Part shown: positions 6,365 to 12,933 of the stretch, piece by piece
How positions within the stretch are numbered: position 1 is the first letter of the stretch
Layout: each line of letters begins with the position of its first letter
Assembly: GCA_002501855.1 (NCBI GenBank)
Contig: DAOM01000338.1
Span: forward strand, 1-13,058
DNA: 13,058 nucleotides
From: Candidatus Nitrosopolaris nunavutensis
GTDB lineage: Archaea; Thermoproteota; Nitrososphaeria; Nitrososphaerales; Nitrososphaeraceae
Direction: 5' to 3'
The notes under the pieces: model-generated
The model's input: the letters and a program-made list of their open reading frames with translations, nothing else
Database searches by the model: none
Told to the model about the DNA's origin: nothing
Program-made: the position numbers and the translations under genes

Positions 6365-6575
6365 GAGATGCTTCACAGCAACTTCTAACAATATAGGAGA
6401 AATTGTCGATATATCCAAACTCTGATATATTAATTGGAAAGATTATAGTCAGAATGTTGCTTTACCTACTACTAGGACTAGTACTTTGTCAAGACAGATA
6501 TCTTTTATCGACTATAATGTTAACAACACGATTTATTCTAATGATTTGTGTGTAGAAAATTAATAAAAAAGCTCT
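6361..6575. repeat. Upstream cassette, copy B
   Basis: Positions 6361-6450 align without gaps to 7142-7231 (copy C), with about 11 mismatches in 90 by hand count. The block includes atgcttcacagcaact and ctaacaatataggagaa. The distal part (6490-6545) matches copy A. A perfect 9-bp inverted repeat, ATTATAGTC at 6442-6450 and GACTATAAT at 6510-6518, lies in it. Conservation extends well beyond a core promoter. Confidence 0.8.
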
Positions 6576-6830
6576 TATCATCTCATCGATAACTTTTGCT
6601 TATAGTGGCTTCTCTGTCTAAGCCATCTGCGCTTTTTTTGGCTTGAGTCATTGTCGCTATCCAAATCATGCCAATCTCCAATATCTAGCATCAGTGCCGG
6701 GTGAAGTAATTATCGAATGTGCTTTCGGTAGATTTCTGTTCGAAAAAAAGATATATCATTTGTTAGTCGGTATTTAGGAGTAGAACATTATCGATGCCTT
6801 ATTCTGACAGGTTAAATCATTACCGTATTT
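6576..6830. other. Intergenic, no gene seen
   Basis: AT-rich spacer between cassette B and the terminator of paralogue C. I see no ORF or RNA gene. Confidence 0.5.
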
Positions 6831-6869
6831 GCAAAAAAATAAGGAAGACGGACGAGTCCGTTTCTCTTC
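6831..6869 (-). terminator. Hairpin and T-run terminator of paralogue C
   Basis: The minus strand reads a perfect 6-bp stem ACGGAC/GTCCGT with a 2-base loop, flanking GAAG/CTTC pairing, then CTTATTTTTTT. It lies just after the stop at 6877-6879. The T-tract context matches that after paralogue A. Confidence 0.7.
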
Positions 6870-6876
6870 TTTAAGG

Positions 6877-7113
6877 TCAGCCTATATTGGCTGTATTGTT
6901 GCCATTATTTAGACAAAGGGCATGACTACAAACGTTTGCTTGGCTTGTGTTTTGTGTAACATCTATGCTGTTGCTTTTGCTGTGGTTATTATTGTGGTGG
7001 TGATGGTGATGTTTGTACGCTAAAGCTTGTTGTGGTATGGCGAATGCTGCTGCTGTCAGTACTACTGCTACTACGATTGCTGCCATTGATAAAGTCGTTT
7101 TCTTGTGGTTCAT
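6877..7113 (-). CDS. Small secreted poly-His protein (paralogue C)
   Basis: 78 residues from ATG 7113, with MNHKKTTLSMAAIVVAVVL and a signal-peptide end IPQQALA at about residue 32. The mature part starts YKHHHHHHNNNHSKSN and continues SIDVTQNTSQANVCSHALCL before an Asn-rich end. The six consecutive His plus nearby Asn/His are natural, since the surrounding gene structure is normal. They suggest divalent metal (Ni, Cu or Zn) binding outside the cell. The two Cys (C-x5-C) could form a disulfide and are matched by C-x3-C in broken paralogue A. A TATA box at 7135-7147 and a strong terminator make it a single-gene transcription unit. Confidence 0.8.
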   Translation of the reverse strand: MNHKKTTLSMAAIVVAVVLTAAAFAIPQQALAYKHHHHHHNNNHSKSNSIDVTQNTSQANVCSHALCLNNGNNTANIG

Positions 7114-7134
7114 TTCTCAGAAGCTATCTTCCAT

Positions 7135-7147
7135 CATACTATATTTA
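7135..7147 (-). promoter_or_regulatory. TATA box for paralogue C
   Basis: Minus-strand TAAATATAGTATG is centred about 29 bp upstream of ATG 7113 and occupies the same place as the paralogue B TATA in the duplicated upstream DNA. Confidence 0.6.
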
Positions 7148-7300
7148 CGATGCTTCACAGCAACTGCTAACAATATAGGAGAATTTGTCGATATATTCAA
7201 GCACTAATATATTGATTAGAAACATTATAGTCACAATCTCAGCATTATCTATTAAAGAGAATGATACTTTTAGCAATATAGATATAGAATCTACTACTGA
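7142..7300. repeat. Upstream cassette, copy C
   Basis: The proximal 90 bp match copy B (6361-6450). The segment 7212-7231 is identical to copy A at 5234-5253, and further matches to A run to about 7285. The second arm of the A/B inverted repeat is not preserved. Confidence 0.75.
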
Positions 7301-7589
7301 AAATCCTTTCTATTCAGGTAGGCAGATATTAATTTGCGTGTGTTACAACAAGTGTTGGATAAGTGCCAAAGTAGCCATCGGATCACACCCGCTCGATATT
7401 TTAGTTCTACTGGTTTTTTCAGCTGTCTTTTTATATGACTTTACTAGTCGGCTATTTTGTGCAGCCAGTTATAGTGGTTGATGTTATTATTGATTTCACG
7501 GCCACTTTCATTTTTTACAGCCCAATAATGATATCCTCATCGCTCAGCAATCTGGCAGTTTAATGAAGCTTTAAAATTGCACTTAAATA
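7301..7589. other. Intergenic, no gene seen
   Basis: Lies between cassette C and the methyltransferase gene. A 98-residue plus-strand reading across 7185-7481 has a poor composition (Cys/Ser/Ile-rich, no motif) and overlaps the duplicated upstream cassette, so I do not call it. CTTTAAAA at 7569-7576 and TTAAATATT at 7582-7590 are TATA candidates for the downstream gene. Confidence 0.45.
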
Positions 7590-7635
7590 TTATGATAATC
7601 GATACACCATTAGTGCGAAAAAGGAAGACCAAGCA

Positions 7636-8211
7636 TTGCGAGTTCTCAAATCGCTTGAAGAAATGGGCAAGAAAGAATTTGTACCTTCCATAGGTCCTGT
7701 GAAGGCTAAGATCATCGCAAATATTGTTAAGAAACATAAACCGAAAAGAATTCTGGAAATTGGAACTTTGTACGGATATTCTGCGATATTAATGGCTAAC
7801 CTGTTAGATGATGCTGCAGACAGCGTAGGATCTGTTGTAACTATTGAAATAGATAAAACCGTCGCCAAGACAGCGAGAAAAAATATGGAAGACGCAGGTT
7901 TTCTGCACAAAGTAGACATAATAGTTGGTGATGCTTTAGAAGTAATACCAAATCTTCGTGGGAAATTTGATCTGTTGTTTATAGATGCTACCAAAGAAGA
8001 ATATCTTAGCTATCTTAAATGTGCTGAGAAGTATCTAGCGAAAGGGGCTGTAGTTATAGCAGATAACGTTGGAATATTCAAAAATCAAATGTTAGATTTT
8101 CTAGAATATGTAAGAAATCAAGAAAGATACAAAAGCCAGACTATAGAAACCAAGTTGGAATTTAGAGATGATGTCAGCGATGCAATTGAACTGAGTATTA
8201 GAATCGTTTGA
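7636..8211 (+). CDS. SAM-dependent O-methyltransferase, class I (COMT/CCoAOMT-like)
   Basis: 191 residues from TTG 7636. AAGGAAG at 7621-7627 supplies a ribosome binding site eight bases before TTG, and no ATG lies upstream in frame before a TGA. The Rossmann fold is clear: motif I LEIGTLYGYSA at 40-50, the acidic ribose-binding TIEID at 69-73, GDA at 98-100, LLFIDATKEEY at 113-123, and VVIADN at 139-144. Asp117 together with Asp143-Asn144 corresponds to the divalent-metal site of this family, and EFVPSIGPVKA near the N-terminus is the usual lid/entry motif. It would transfer a methyl group from SAM to a hydroxyl of an unknown small molecule or RNA. The protein is cytosolic. Neighbours are unrelated, so the substrate cannot be inferred. 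The frame is open for about 60 bases before TTG, so a slightly longer ancestral N-terminus is possible. Confidence 0.9.
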   Translation: MRVLKSLEEMGKKEFVPSIGPVKAKIIANIVKKHKPKRILEIGTLYGYSAILMANLLDDAADSVGSVVTIEIDKTVAKTARKNMEDAGFLHKVDIIVGDALEVIPNLRGKFDLLFIDATKEEYLSYLKCAEKYLAKGAVVIADNVGIFKNQMLDFLEYVRNQERYKSQTIETKLEFRDDVSDAIELSIRIV

Positions 8212-8425
8212 TTGTTGAGGATGATTGGTTAATTATATGATAACACTGACATCGATGTTCGCAGACTAAGAAGACGCGAACTCATTTTCAAGGACAAGAA
8301 TGTACAAATGTACGTATGTACATATGTATATAGGTTCTTCCGATATAATAAGGGGGAACTAAGTGTTACTTCCATGGATAAGAGACTCGTACAAGGTAAT
8401 GGCAAGCGCGATTGATTTCCCCGAT
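8212..8425. other. Intergenic with a GTAC/ATGTA repeat cluster
   Basis: No gene seen. At 8300-8332 the units TGTACA, ATGTACGTATGTACAT and TACATATGTATA form overlapping direct and inverted repeats, a possible operator or cruciform. It lies downstream of the methyltransferase stop, which has no obvious terminator. Confidence 0.45.
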
Positions 8426-8474
8426 TTTCGAACACACATCTAGACTCCTGCTCTATTCATTAAGCTATGGCGCC
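8426..8474 (-). pseudogene. tRNA-like fragment
   Basis: The minus strand reads GGCGCCA (acceptor 5' strand), TA, then a D-arm GCTT/GAGC with an 8-base loop, AGGAGTCTAGAT, and GTGTG-TTCGAAA resembling the 5' T-stem and T-loop. The 3' half of the anticodon stem, the T-stem 3' strand and the acceptor 3' strand (expected TGGCGCC) are missing. It cannot fold as a tRNA. TTATAAAAAG just upstream (8481-8490) could be the old promoter. It is probably a decayed tRNA or the remnant of an integration site. Confidence 0.4.
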
Positions 8475-8868
8475 ATTCTTCTTTTTATAATGTAACTTAA
8501 AAGATGAAAATCTATCATGACGTAGAGGATTGCTATTAGTAGAATCGAGTTATAGCTGCTCGGCAAAAGCACAAAGTAAGCATGAAGAAAATACTTAACA
8601 CGTGTTGATGAGGTCGCTGTTTTCTCTTGTTATTTTCCTTGTCGATATCACTATTTTTGTTTTTCAGGGTCATTGTCTTTCCTAGTAGGTAAGATCACCA
8701 GGATTGGACCTCTCTCACGCCTATTCTGTCGCTCTATCTACTTTTCCTCTTTTACGGGTCCCTAGCGCTTACATCTCAATCGTCTTAATCAGATAGTAGT
8801 GCAACACAGAACACGACTGAATTGTGGAGTTCGGAGACAAGGAGGCAACCTTAGTTGCACGGCTAGCA
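8475..8868. other. Intergenic, no gene seen
   Basis: No ORF supported. It includes a 10-bp perfect palindrome AACACGTGTT at 8597-8606. A small hairpin GCAAC-CTTA-GTTGC lies at 8845-8858, just past the stop of the DUF1254 gene; it may contribute to termination but lacks a T-run. Confidence 0.45.
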
Positions 8869-10437
8869 TTACTTGTTGGTTACGACTTTTTCTACTGGTG
8901 GGATCTGGTATTGTCCCTTAACTACTGAATCATCTGGAATATACATGCGCAAAAGTAGGGTAAATGGCCCATCAGGCGCAGGAAGCCAATTGGACTCTTT
9001 TGCTTGTCCTGGATTTTTAGAAGATATAGAGATATCAAGTGAACTATCAGTATTATTCTTTAACCCTAAAGTCCTATCACCTATATTATAACGATTAATA
9101 GGATTATCTACGAAAAAGCCATCTTTATCATACATTGTGAGAGACCAGAATCCTTTAACTGGTGGAACCTGTCCTTTACCAAAATGCATTAGGTAGTTAG
9201 TATTATTAGCAGCGTTCAATAGAGTTCCATTAGCATCTGTAAATGTTAGTGGATATATCGCTTCCTGTGGTATATTGGCACCAAATCCTACTTTTGCAAC
9301 GGCTGCACGCAATAGGTAATCTTCTCCATAAGTGCCAACCTGTAGGTTAACAGACCACCCGTTTACTACTGTACCTATATTTGCTGTCTTTTCGTCTATT
9401 ATCTTTTCACCTTCTGATATTCCTGTTTTCAGAGCTTGAATGATAGTTTGATTTGTTATGTCATTAGATGGTGTTTTACCTAGACCTATTCCTATTGTTT
9501 CGAATTTCTTAATAAGATACGTTTGATTTGCAGGTGGTGGATTGTTGACTAGTGATTTACTTAAGATATCAAAAAATTGAATACCAAGTTTCGGTATGTT
9601 CGATGCAAGAGGTTCAATAGGTTTCGCCTCTGATGTTGTTCTTGTTGTATTGTGAAAGACAGGAGTAAGCGTAAGGTTTTTTTGAATTTGATTGACATTA
9701 GTCACATCTTGAGGTCCATTGACTAATATCCTGCCAATAAGAAAAACGATATTGGTAGGTGATTGAATTTTACTCATATTCATACTACTATAATTGGCAG
9801 GCAATGTTCCTTTCCAGTTAGGTCCAGTAATAAGGAAGGTACCGCCCTTTTCACCAGTTGTGCGTGTGCCAATATAATGAAAGGAATTGGAATATGCATC
9901 CAAGAATTGCAATGTATAGTACCTGTTAACTATATTAGGAACTTTAAGCACGATTGGTCCACCTTTAAGGTCTATCCAAGAATATGAATACAACGTATCT
10001 GCATTAGGACGAACAATATCTTTTTCTTTTGCAGTTGTTAGTTGGCCAAGATGGTTGAATTGATTAGCGGGACCTCGGCCTGGTGCCGCGGGAACATTTG
10101 GATTTGTGACAAAAGCTTTCGTTACCTCAGACGTTACGAGAGGATACCCCCATATGTAAGCAAGTGTTGCGATATCATAAGGCTTATTAGAAGAAAGCAA
10201 TTGTTTCATAATAATTCCTGCATTGGTAATATTAGCACTATCAGGTCCCTCAATGGGCGACGTTAATGATGCCGTTTTATTATCGACATCTGCATACGCA
10301 TTTCGATTATTGACAGAATAGCCGTTCAGAATAGCTGAAGTCATAATAAGAAACGAAACTGGAATTGCCATCAGCATCGATTTCTTATTATTTTTAAACA
10401 TCGATGACAAACTGGTTTTGTTTGATCTCAAATTCAT
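8869..10437 (-). CDS. Secreted DUF1254/DUF1214 protein
   Basis: 522 residues from ATG 10437, with AGGT five bases upstream and a TATA candidate CTATTAATAG at 10475-10484. A long basic N-region and hydrophobic core (about residues 20-40) end near NAYAD at 46-50, a signal peptide. DUF1254 spans about 87-220 and contains RPNADTLYSYSWIDLKGGP, RYYTLQFLDAYSNSFHYIG and TFLITGPNW. A variable middle is followed by DUF1214 at about 395-512, with HFGKGQVPPVKGFWSLTMYD, NPINRYNIGDRT and ESNWLPAPDGPFTLLLRMY. Length fits two-domain members. Both are broadly distributed domains of unknown biochemical role. Many N-x-S/T sites suit an exported glycoprotein. It is transcribed alone. Confidence 0.9.
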   Translation of the reverse strand: MNLRSNKTSLSSMFKNNKKSMLMAIPVSFLIMTSAILNGYSVNNRNAYADVDNKTASLTSPIEGPDSANITNAGIIMKQLLSSNKPYDIATLAYIWGYPLVTSEVTKAFVTNPNVPAAPGRGPANQFNHLGQLTTAKEKDIVRPNADTLYSYSWIDLKGGPIVLKVPNIVNRYYTLQFLDAYSNSFHYIGTRTTGEKGGTFLITGPNWKGTLPANYSSMNMSKIQSPTNIVFLIGRILVNGPQDVTNVNQIQKNLTLTPVFHNTTRTTSEAKPIEPLASNIPKLGIQFFDILSKSLVNNPPPANQTYLIKKFETIGIGLGKTPSNDITNQTIIQALKTGISEGEKIIDEKTANIGTVVNGWSVNLQVGTYGEDYLLRAAVAKVGFGANIPQEAIYPLTFTDANGTLLNAANNTNYLMHFGKGQVPPVKGFWSLTMYDKDGFFVDNPINRYNIGDRTLGLKNNTDSSLDISISSKNPGQAKESNWLPAPDGPFTLLLRMYIPDDSVVKGQYQIPPVEKVVTNK

Positions 10438-10818
10438 TTTACCTAATTCTCAAGTCTTGAATCTAGGATGCGTCCTATTAATAGAACACCTGGCTTGGGT
10501 AAAAACGTGTATTCGGTAATATTGCCCCATTGACTTGCGCACCCAATTCGCATTCATTGACAAATTGTAGTGTGCTACCGAGTTATTTGTCTGAATGGGT
10601 ATAGGAAAATGAACTTTTTTGATCTTGTTTGTTAACGTGGATAAGTGACTAAGTCATAAAGGCAGTAATGGCAGCAAATAAAGTGACTAACGATTTTAAT
10701 AGCACACAGCAATTTCAAGGATAAAAAGTGTCGATTATGGCGGACAGCTTATCATTTACTCAATAGAATTAACGTAGCAGTAGTAACAAGTATTATTAGA
10801 TTATGGAAAGCGCATAAT
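10438..10818. other. Divergent intergenic region with an inverted repeat
   Basis: Lies between the DUF1254 gene (minus) and the small zinc-ribbon ORF (plus). At 10551-10565 and 10585-10597 the arms CATTCA-tt-GACAAAT and ATTTGTCTGAATG pair with one two-base bulge around a 19-base spacer. This may be an operator or RNA hairpin. The plus-strand frame of the following ORF is already open from about 10687 without a start codon. Confidence 0.5.
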
Positions 10819-11046
10819 ATAACATGCAATTACGCAAAGCGTGGTAATCGTTATTCCGTATGGCAGAAGCGATGTCAAATATGTGAAATCTTCATAAAGT
10901 GGGATAGATTATGGTGTCCGTGTTGTAATTACAGGCTTAGAATGAAGCAACGCAAATTAAAGTCCAGAGCGACATGGAGAGCAAGAAAGAAAATAACGGG
11001 ATATCCTTATCTTCATTTTTTCATTCTTGCTTTATCTTTGCATTAA
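10819..11046 (+). pseudogene. Small zinc-ribbon protein lacking a standard start codon
   Basis: Reads TCNYAKRGNRYSVWQKRCQI, then CEIFIKWDRLWCPCCNYRLR, and a basic tail MKQRKLKSRATWRARKK before a hydrophobic end and TAA at 11044-11046. The CQIC...CPCC pattern (C-x2-C-x10-C-x2-C) is a rubredoxin-like zinc ribbon. I recognise this VWQKRC..CE.FIKWD...CPCC type as a small protein recurrent in ammonia-oxidising archaea. The codon where those proteins would start appears to be ATA (10819-10821), and no ATG, GTG or TTG lies upstream in the open frame. Translation is therefore doubtful. Possible role is a nucleic-acid or metal-binding regulator, as inferred from the ribbon and the Arg/Lys tail. Confidence 0.55.
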
Positions 11047-11113
11047 CTTTGTTTGGAACGCTAACTCACTTATCGAGTGTGATCTATTCCTAAATAGAAA
11101 AGGATAGGGGAAA

Positions 11114-11120
11114 GAGGAGC
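11114..11120 (+). promoter_or_regulatory. Ribosome binding site of the trpA remnant
   Basis: GAGGAGC lies three bases before ATG 11124. A preserved Shine-Dalgarno element shows that this was a properly positioned gene start. Confidence 0.5.
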
Positions 11121-11123
11121 GAA

Positions 11124-11340
11124 ATGATTGATGTAACAAGAGAGAGTGATCGAATAAACAAAAATTTCAGGCAATTAGCAGAGAGAATTCAATGTGCAGT
11201 AGTTGGATATCCGAACATGAGAAGAAGATAGAACCTTGTGGAAGTTCTTGTCCAAGCAGGCGCAGATATCATTGAATTAGGTGTTCCTTTCTCTGACCCT
11301 GTTGCTAATGGACCTATTATTCAGGAAGCATATTGTCACT
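11124..11340 (+). pseudogene. trpA: Tryptophan synthase alpha chain remnant, 5' part only
   Basis: From ATG 11124: MIDVTRESDRINKNFRQLAE, RIQCAVVGYPNMRRR, stop TAG at 11229-11231, then [20 protein letters not shown] and [13 protein letters not shown] in the same frame. The latter is the TrpA signature around the active site, with the catalytic Glu (Glu49 in E. coli) in IELG. The residue equivalent to catalytic Asp60 in ADG is Asn here (ANG). The expected YVVAGYP segment is shortened to GYP. Homology ends after IQEA near 11332-11340, and the remaining three-quarters of the gene is gone, replaced by the 3' end of the convergent deacetylase-like gene. The protein would have cleaved indole-3-glycerol phosphate to indole. 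No trpB is in the window. Confidence 0.85.
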
Positions 11341-11355
11341 CTTGTCCTGTAACTA

Positions 11356-12399
11356 CTATTTTAAATACATATAATTTGTGCTTTCATTATATCCTAAATC
11401 AGACATTGGTATTACTTTGAAGCCATTGTCATGCAAATACTTCATCTCTGCTGCAAACAAGTTTATGTCTGTGCTAGAAGGATCTTTACTATTATCTATA
11501 ATATGATAAGCAACTATTGGAATAGCATCCACCATTCCTATTTTGTTGTTGACTCCTACTCCGCTATTCACTTCTTCTACAAACTTTTGAAATATTGTTT
11601 GATCGTCGTGTAGATATCTTGCATCCCAAAAGTTATGACTCGCTTCTCTTATAGAATATCTATTTGCATAGCTTAGCATACGACTGCCATCGTATGTCTG
11701 ACAATTGGTCTGCTTACTGTCATATCCATCGCAATGCAAAAACATCAAGTTAGCAAAACCATCATCTGCGTATCCATAATATTTGGATATTGTATCTATC
11801 ACGGCTGGATTATTCCCTACATCGCCGTGTACTGCTGCAAAGATATTAGGTGAATTAATGCCATGAGTCTGCAAGCATAGTTTAGAACCACCAATCTCAA
11901 AATCCAAAGCACCTGAGGATAAGTTGTTTAGATCTGCGTGAGTCATGCCCTTAGACTCTATGTCTTGTCCGTCTTGTTGTAATGCCAATATATCATTCCA
12001 ATTGAGACGGTGTGTTTGGCCTACATAGTTACATGTAATGAAGAAGCTTGCCTTATACCCATATTGATCTAAAATTGGTTTAGCTGTAGTAAATTGGCTT
12101 TTTTCAGTATCTCCAAAAGTTAGAATTACTACTTTACTATTCTCGCTAAGAGTATTATTGATAAGACCATTTGTCTTTCCATTAGCGGGTATCTGCTTTG
12201 TCTTTGTGATCGCATTATTATGACCACTATGAATTTTCGTTGCTTCTCCTGTAGTAGTTATAATGCTGTCATGACCAGTATGCTTTTGACTAGTAGCAAA
12301 AATATCAGCAAATGAAGATGGATTTGGGAGAAAAAAATAACTTGACAAAACCAGAATGATAGAAAAAGCAAGCTTACCGGTATTGTGAAACAATGTCAA
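11356..12399 (-). CDS. Secreted NodB-fold (polysaccharide deacetylase-like) protein, active site degenerate
   Basis: 347 residues from TTG 12399. An in-frame TAA six codons upstream limits the start, and GGTGG about 10 bases upstream is a weak ribosome binding site. Hydrophobic residues 10-30 form a signal peptide or anchor, followed by a His/Thr-rich linker to about 85. The carbohydrate esterase 4 fold follows, with [15 protein letters not shown] at 90-104, the [12 protein letters not shown] strand, [12 protein letters not shown] at 146-157, and late motif IVAYHIID at 295-302. In active CE4 enzymes motif 1 is TFDD and motif 2 is H-T/S-x-x-H. Here the catalytic-base Asp is Gly96 (Asp97 kept), the first metal His is Lys150 (His154 kept), and motif 3 (R-x-P-Y type) is FAAVHGD. 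It is probably a sugar-binding pseudoenzyme or an altered enzyme in the envelope. It is convergent with the trpA remnant. Confidence 0.8.
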   Translation of the reverse strand: MTLFHNTGKLAFSIILVLSSYFFLPNPSSFADIFATSQKHTGHDSIITTTGEATKIHSGHNNAITKTKQIPANGKTNGLINNTLSENSKVVILTFGDTEKSQFTTAKPILDQYGYKASFFITCNYVGQTHRLNWNDILALQQDGQDIESKGMTHADLNNLSSGALDFEIGGSKLCLQTHGINSPNIFAAVHGDVGNNPAVIDTISKYYGYADDGFANLMFLHCDGYDSKQTNCQTYDGSRMLSYANRYSIREASHNFWDARYLHDDQTIFQKFVEEVNSGVGVNNKIGMVDAIPIVAYHIIDNSKDPSSTDINLFAAEMKYLHDNGFKVIPMSDLGYNESTNYMYLK

Positions 12400-12435
12400 C
12401 TGTGGATGCCACCATTATGGATGTCATGCAGTTCA

Positions 12436-12449
12436 GTATTAGTATATTT
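12436..12449 (-). promoter_or_regulatory. TATA box candidate for the NodB-fold gene
   Basis: Minus-strand AAATATACTAATAC resembles the AAATATA boxes of paralogues B and C. It predicts transcription start near 12418 and a leader of about 20 bases before TTG 12399. Confidence 0.4.
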
Positions 12450-12933
12450 TGAAGAATAATATTGTTATTTTCTACAGTAAAATGTATAAATCGAATTTTG
12501 GGAAAATATGCTAACTCACAGGTAATGCTTCTGCAAACTCTATAAAGCATCATCAAATTCAATCATCAAAAGTGAAACATTTTGACATATTCTGAAAGTT
12601 ATATGCGAAAAGCTACGCAACGATAGGTAGCGATCGTAGTTGGGGGGTTCCTAATAGAAGATCGCCGCCGGCCAATACTACCCCGTTTTTTATACAATCA
12701 CGGGTGCGTGCGCTCATTCTATAGTGCTTATTCGCGCATCGCGTGGTGAATAGGTTCAGAAAGAAGAAGGCAACCTAAGTACTCGTCACTTTTTCCCCCT
12801 CTCCGCCTATCGTGATGAGCGGTACTCTACTTACATATATCCAAATCAACAGCTCTTTTCTGCTGCAGTATTATTACTTATTCAATGTAAAATTAGCATT
12901 CTTATATGTGGTTATGAAATATCTTTGGTCACA
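12450..12933. other. Intergenic, no gene seen
   Basis: Includes an imperfect stem from CTACG (near 12613) to CGTAG (12634-12638), with a G6 run just after it, and a short GC-rich patch GCCGCCGGCC at about 12663-12672 in otherwise AT-rich DNA. No ORF or complete RNA gene is supported. Confidence 0.4.

Noticed and set aside
6970..7015. Cloning-vector His-tag
   Set aside because: The His run follows a native archaeal signal peptide and lies among natural promoter and terminator sequences. No vector sequence is present.
7185..7481. 98-residue plus-strand ORF
   Set aside because: It starts inside the duplicated upstream cassette, has no motif or homologous look, and copies A and B do not keep the frame.
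8229..8435. 68-residue minus-strand ORF
   Set aside because: It runs through the GTAC repeat cluster and into the tRNA-like fragment. Its composition (Leu/Ser/Tyr-rich with a THYTC-like repeat) looks non-coding.
8640..8780. Possible second tRNA (GATAGAGCG and GGTCCAATCC pieces on the minus strand)
   Set aside because: The pieces do not pair into acceptor, anticodon or T stems. Chance resemblance.
12374..12562. 62-residue minus-strand ORF overlapping the start of the NodB-fold gene
   Set aside because: No ribosome binding site, and its Ile/Asn-rich composition is typical of AT-rich spacer. It contains the TATA candidate of the real gene.
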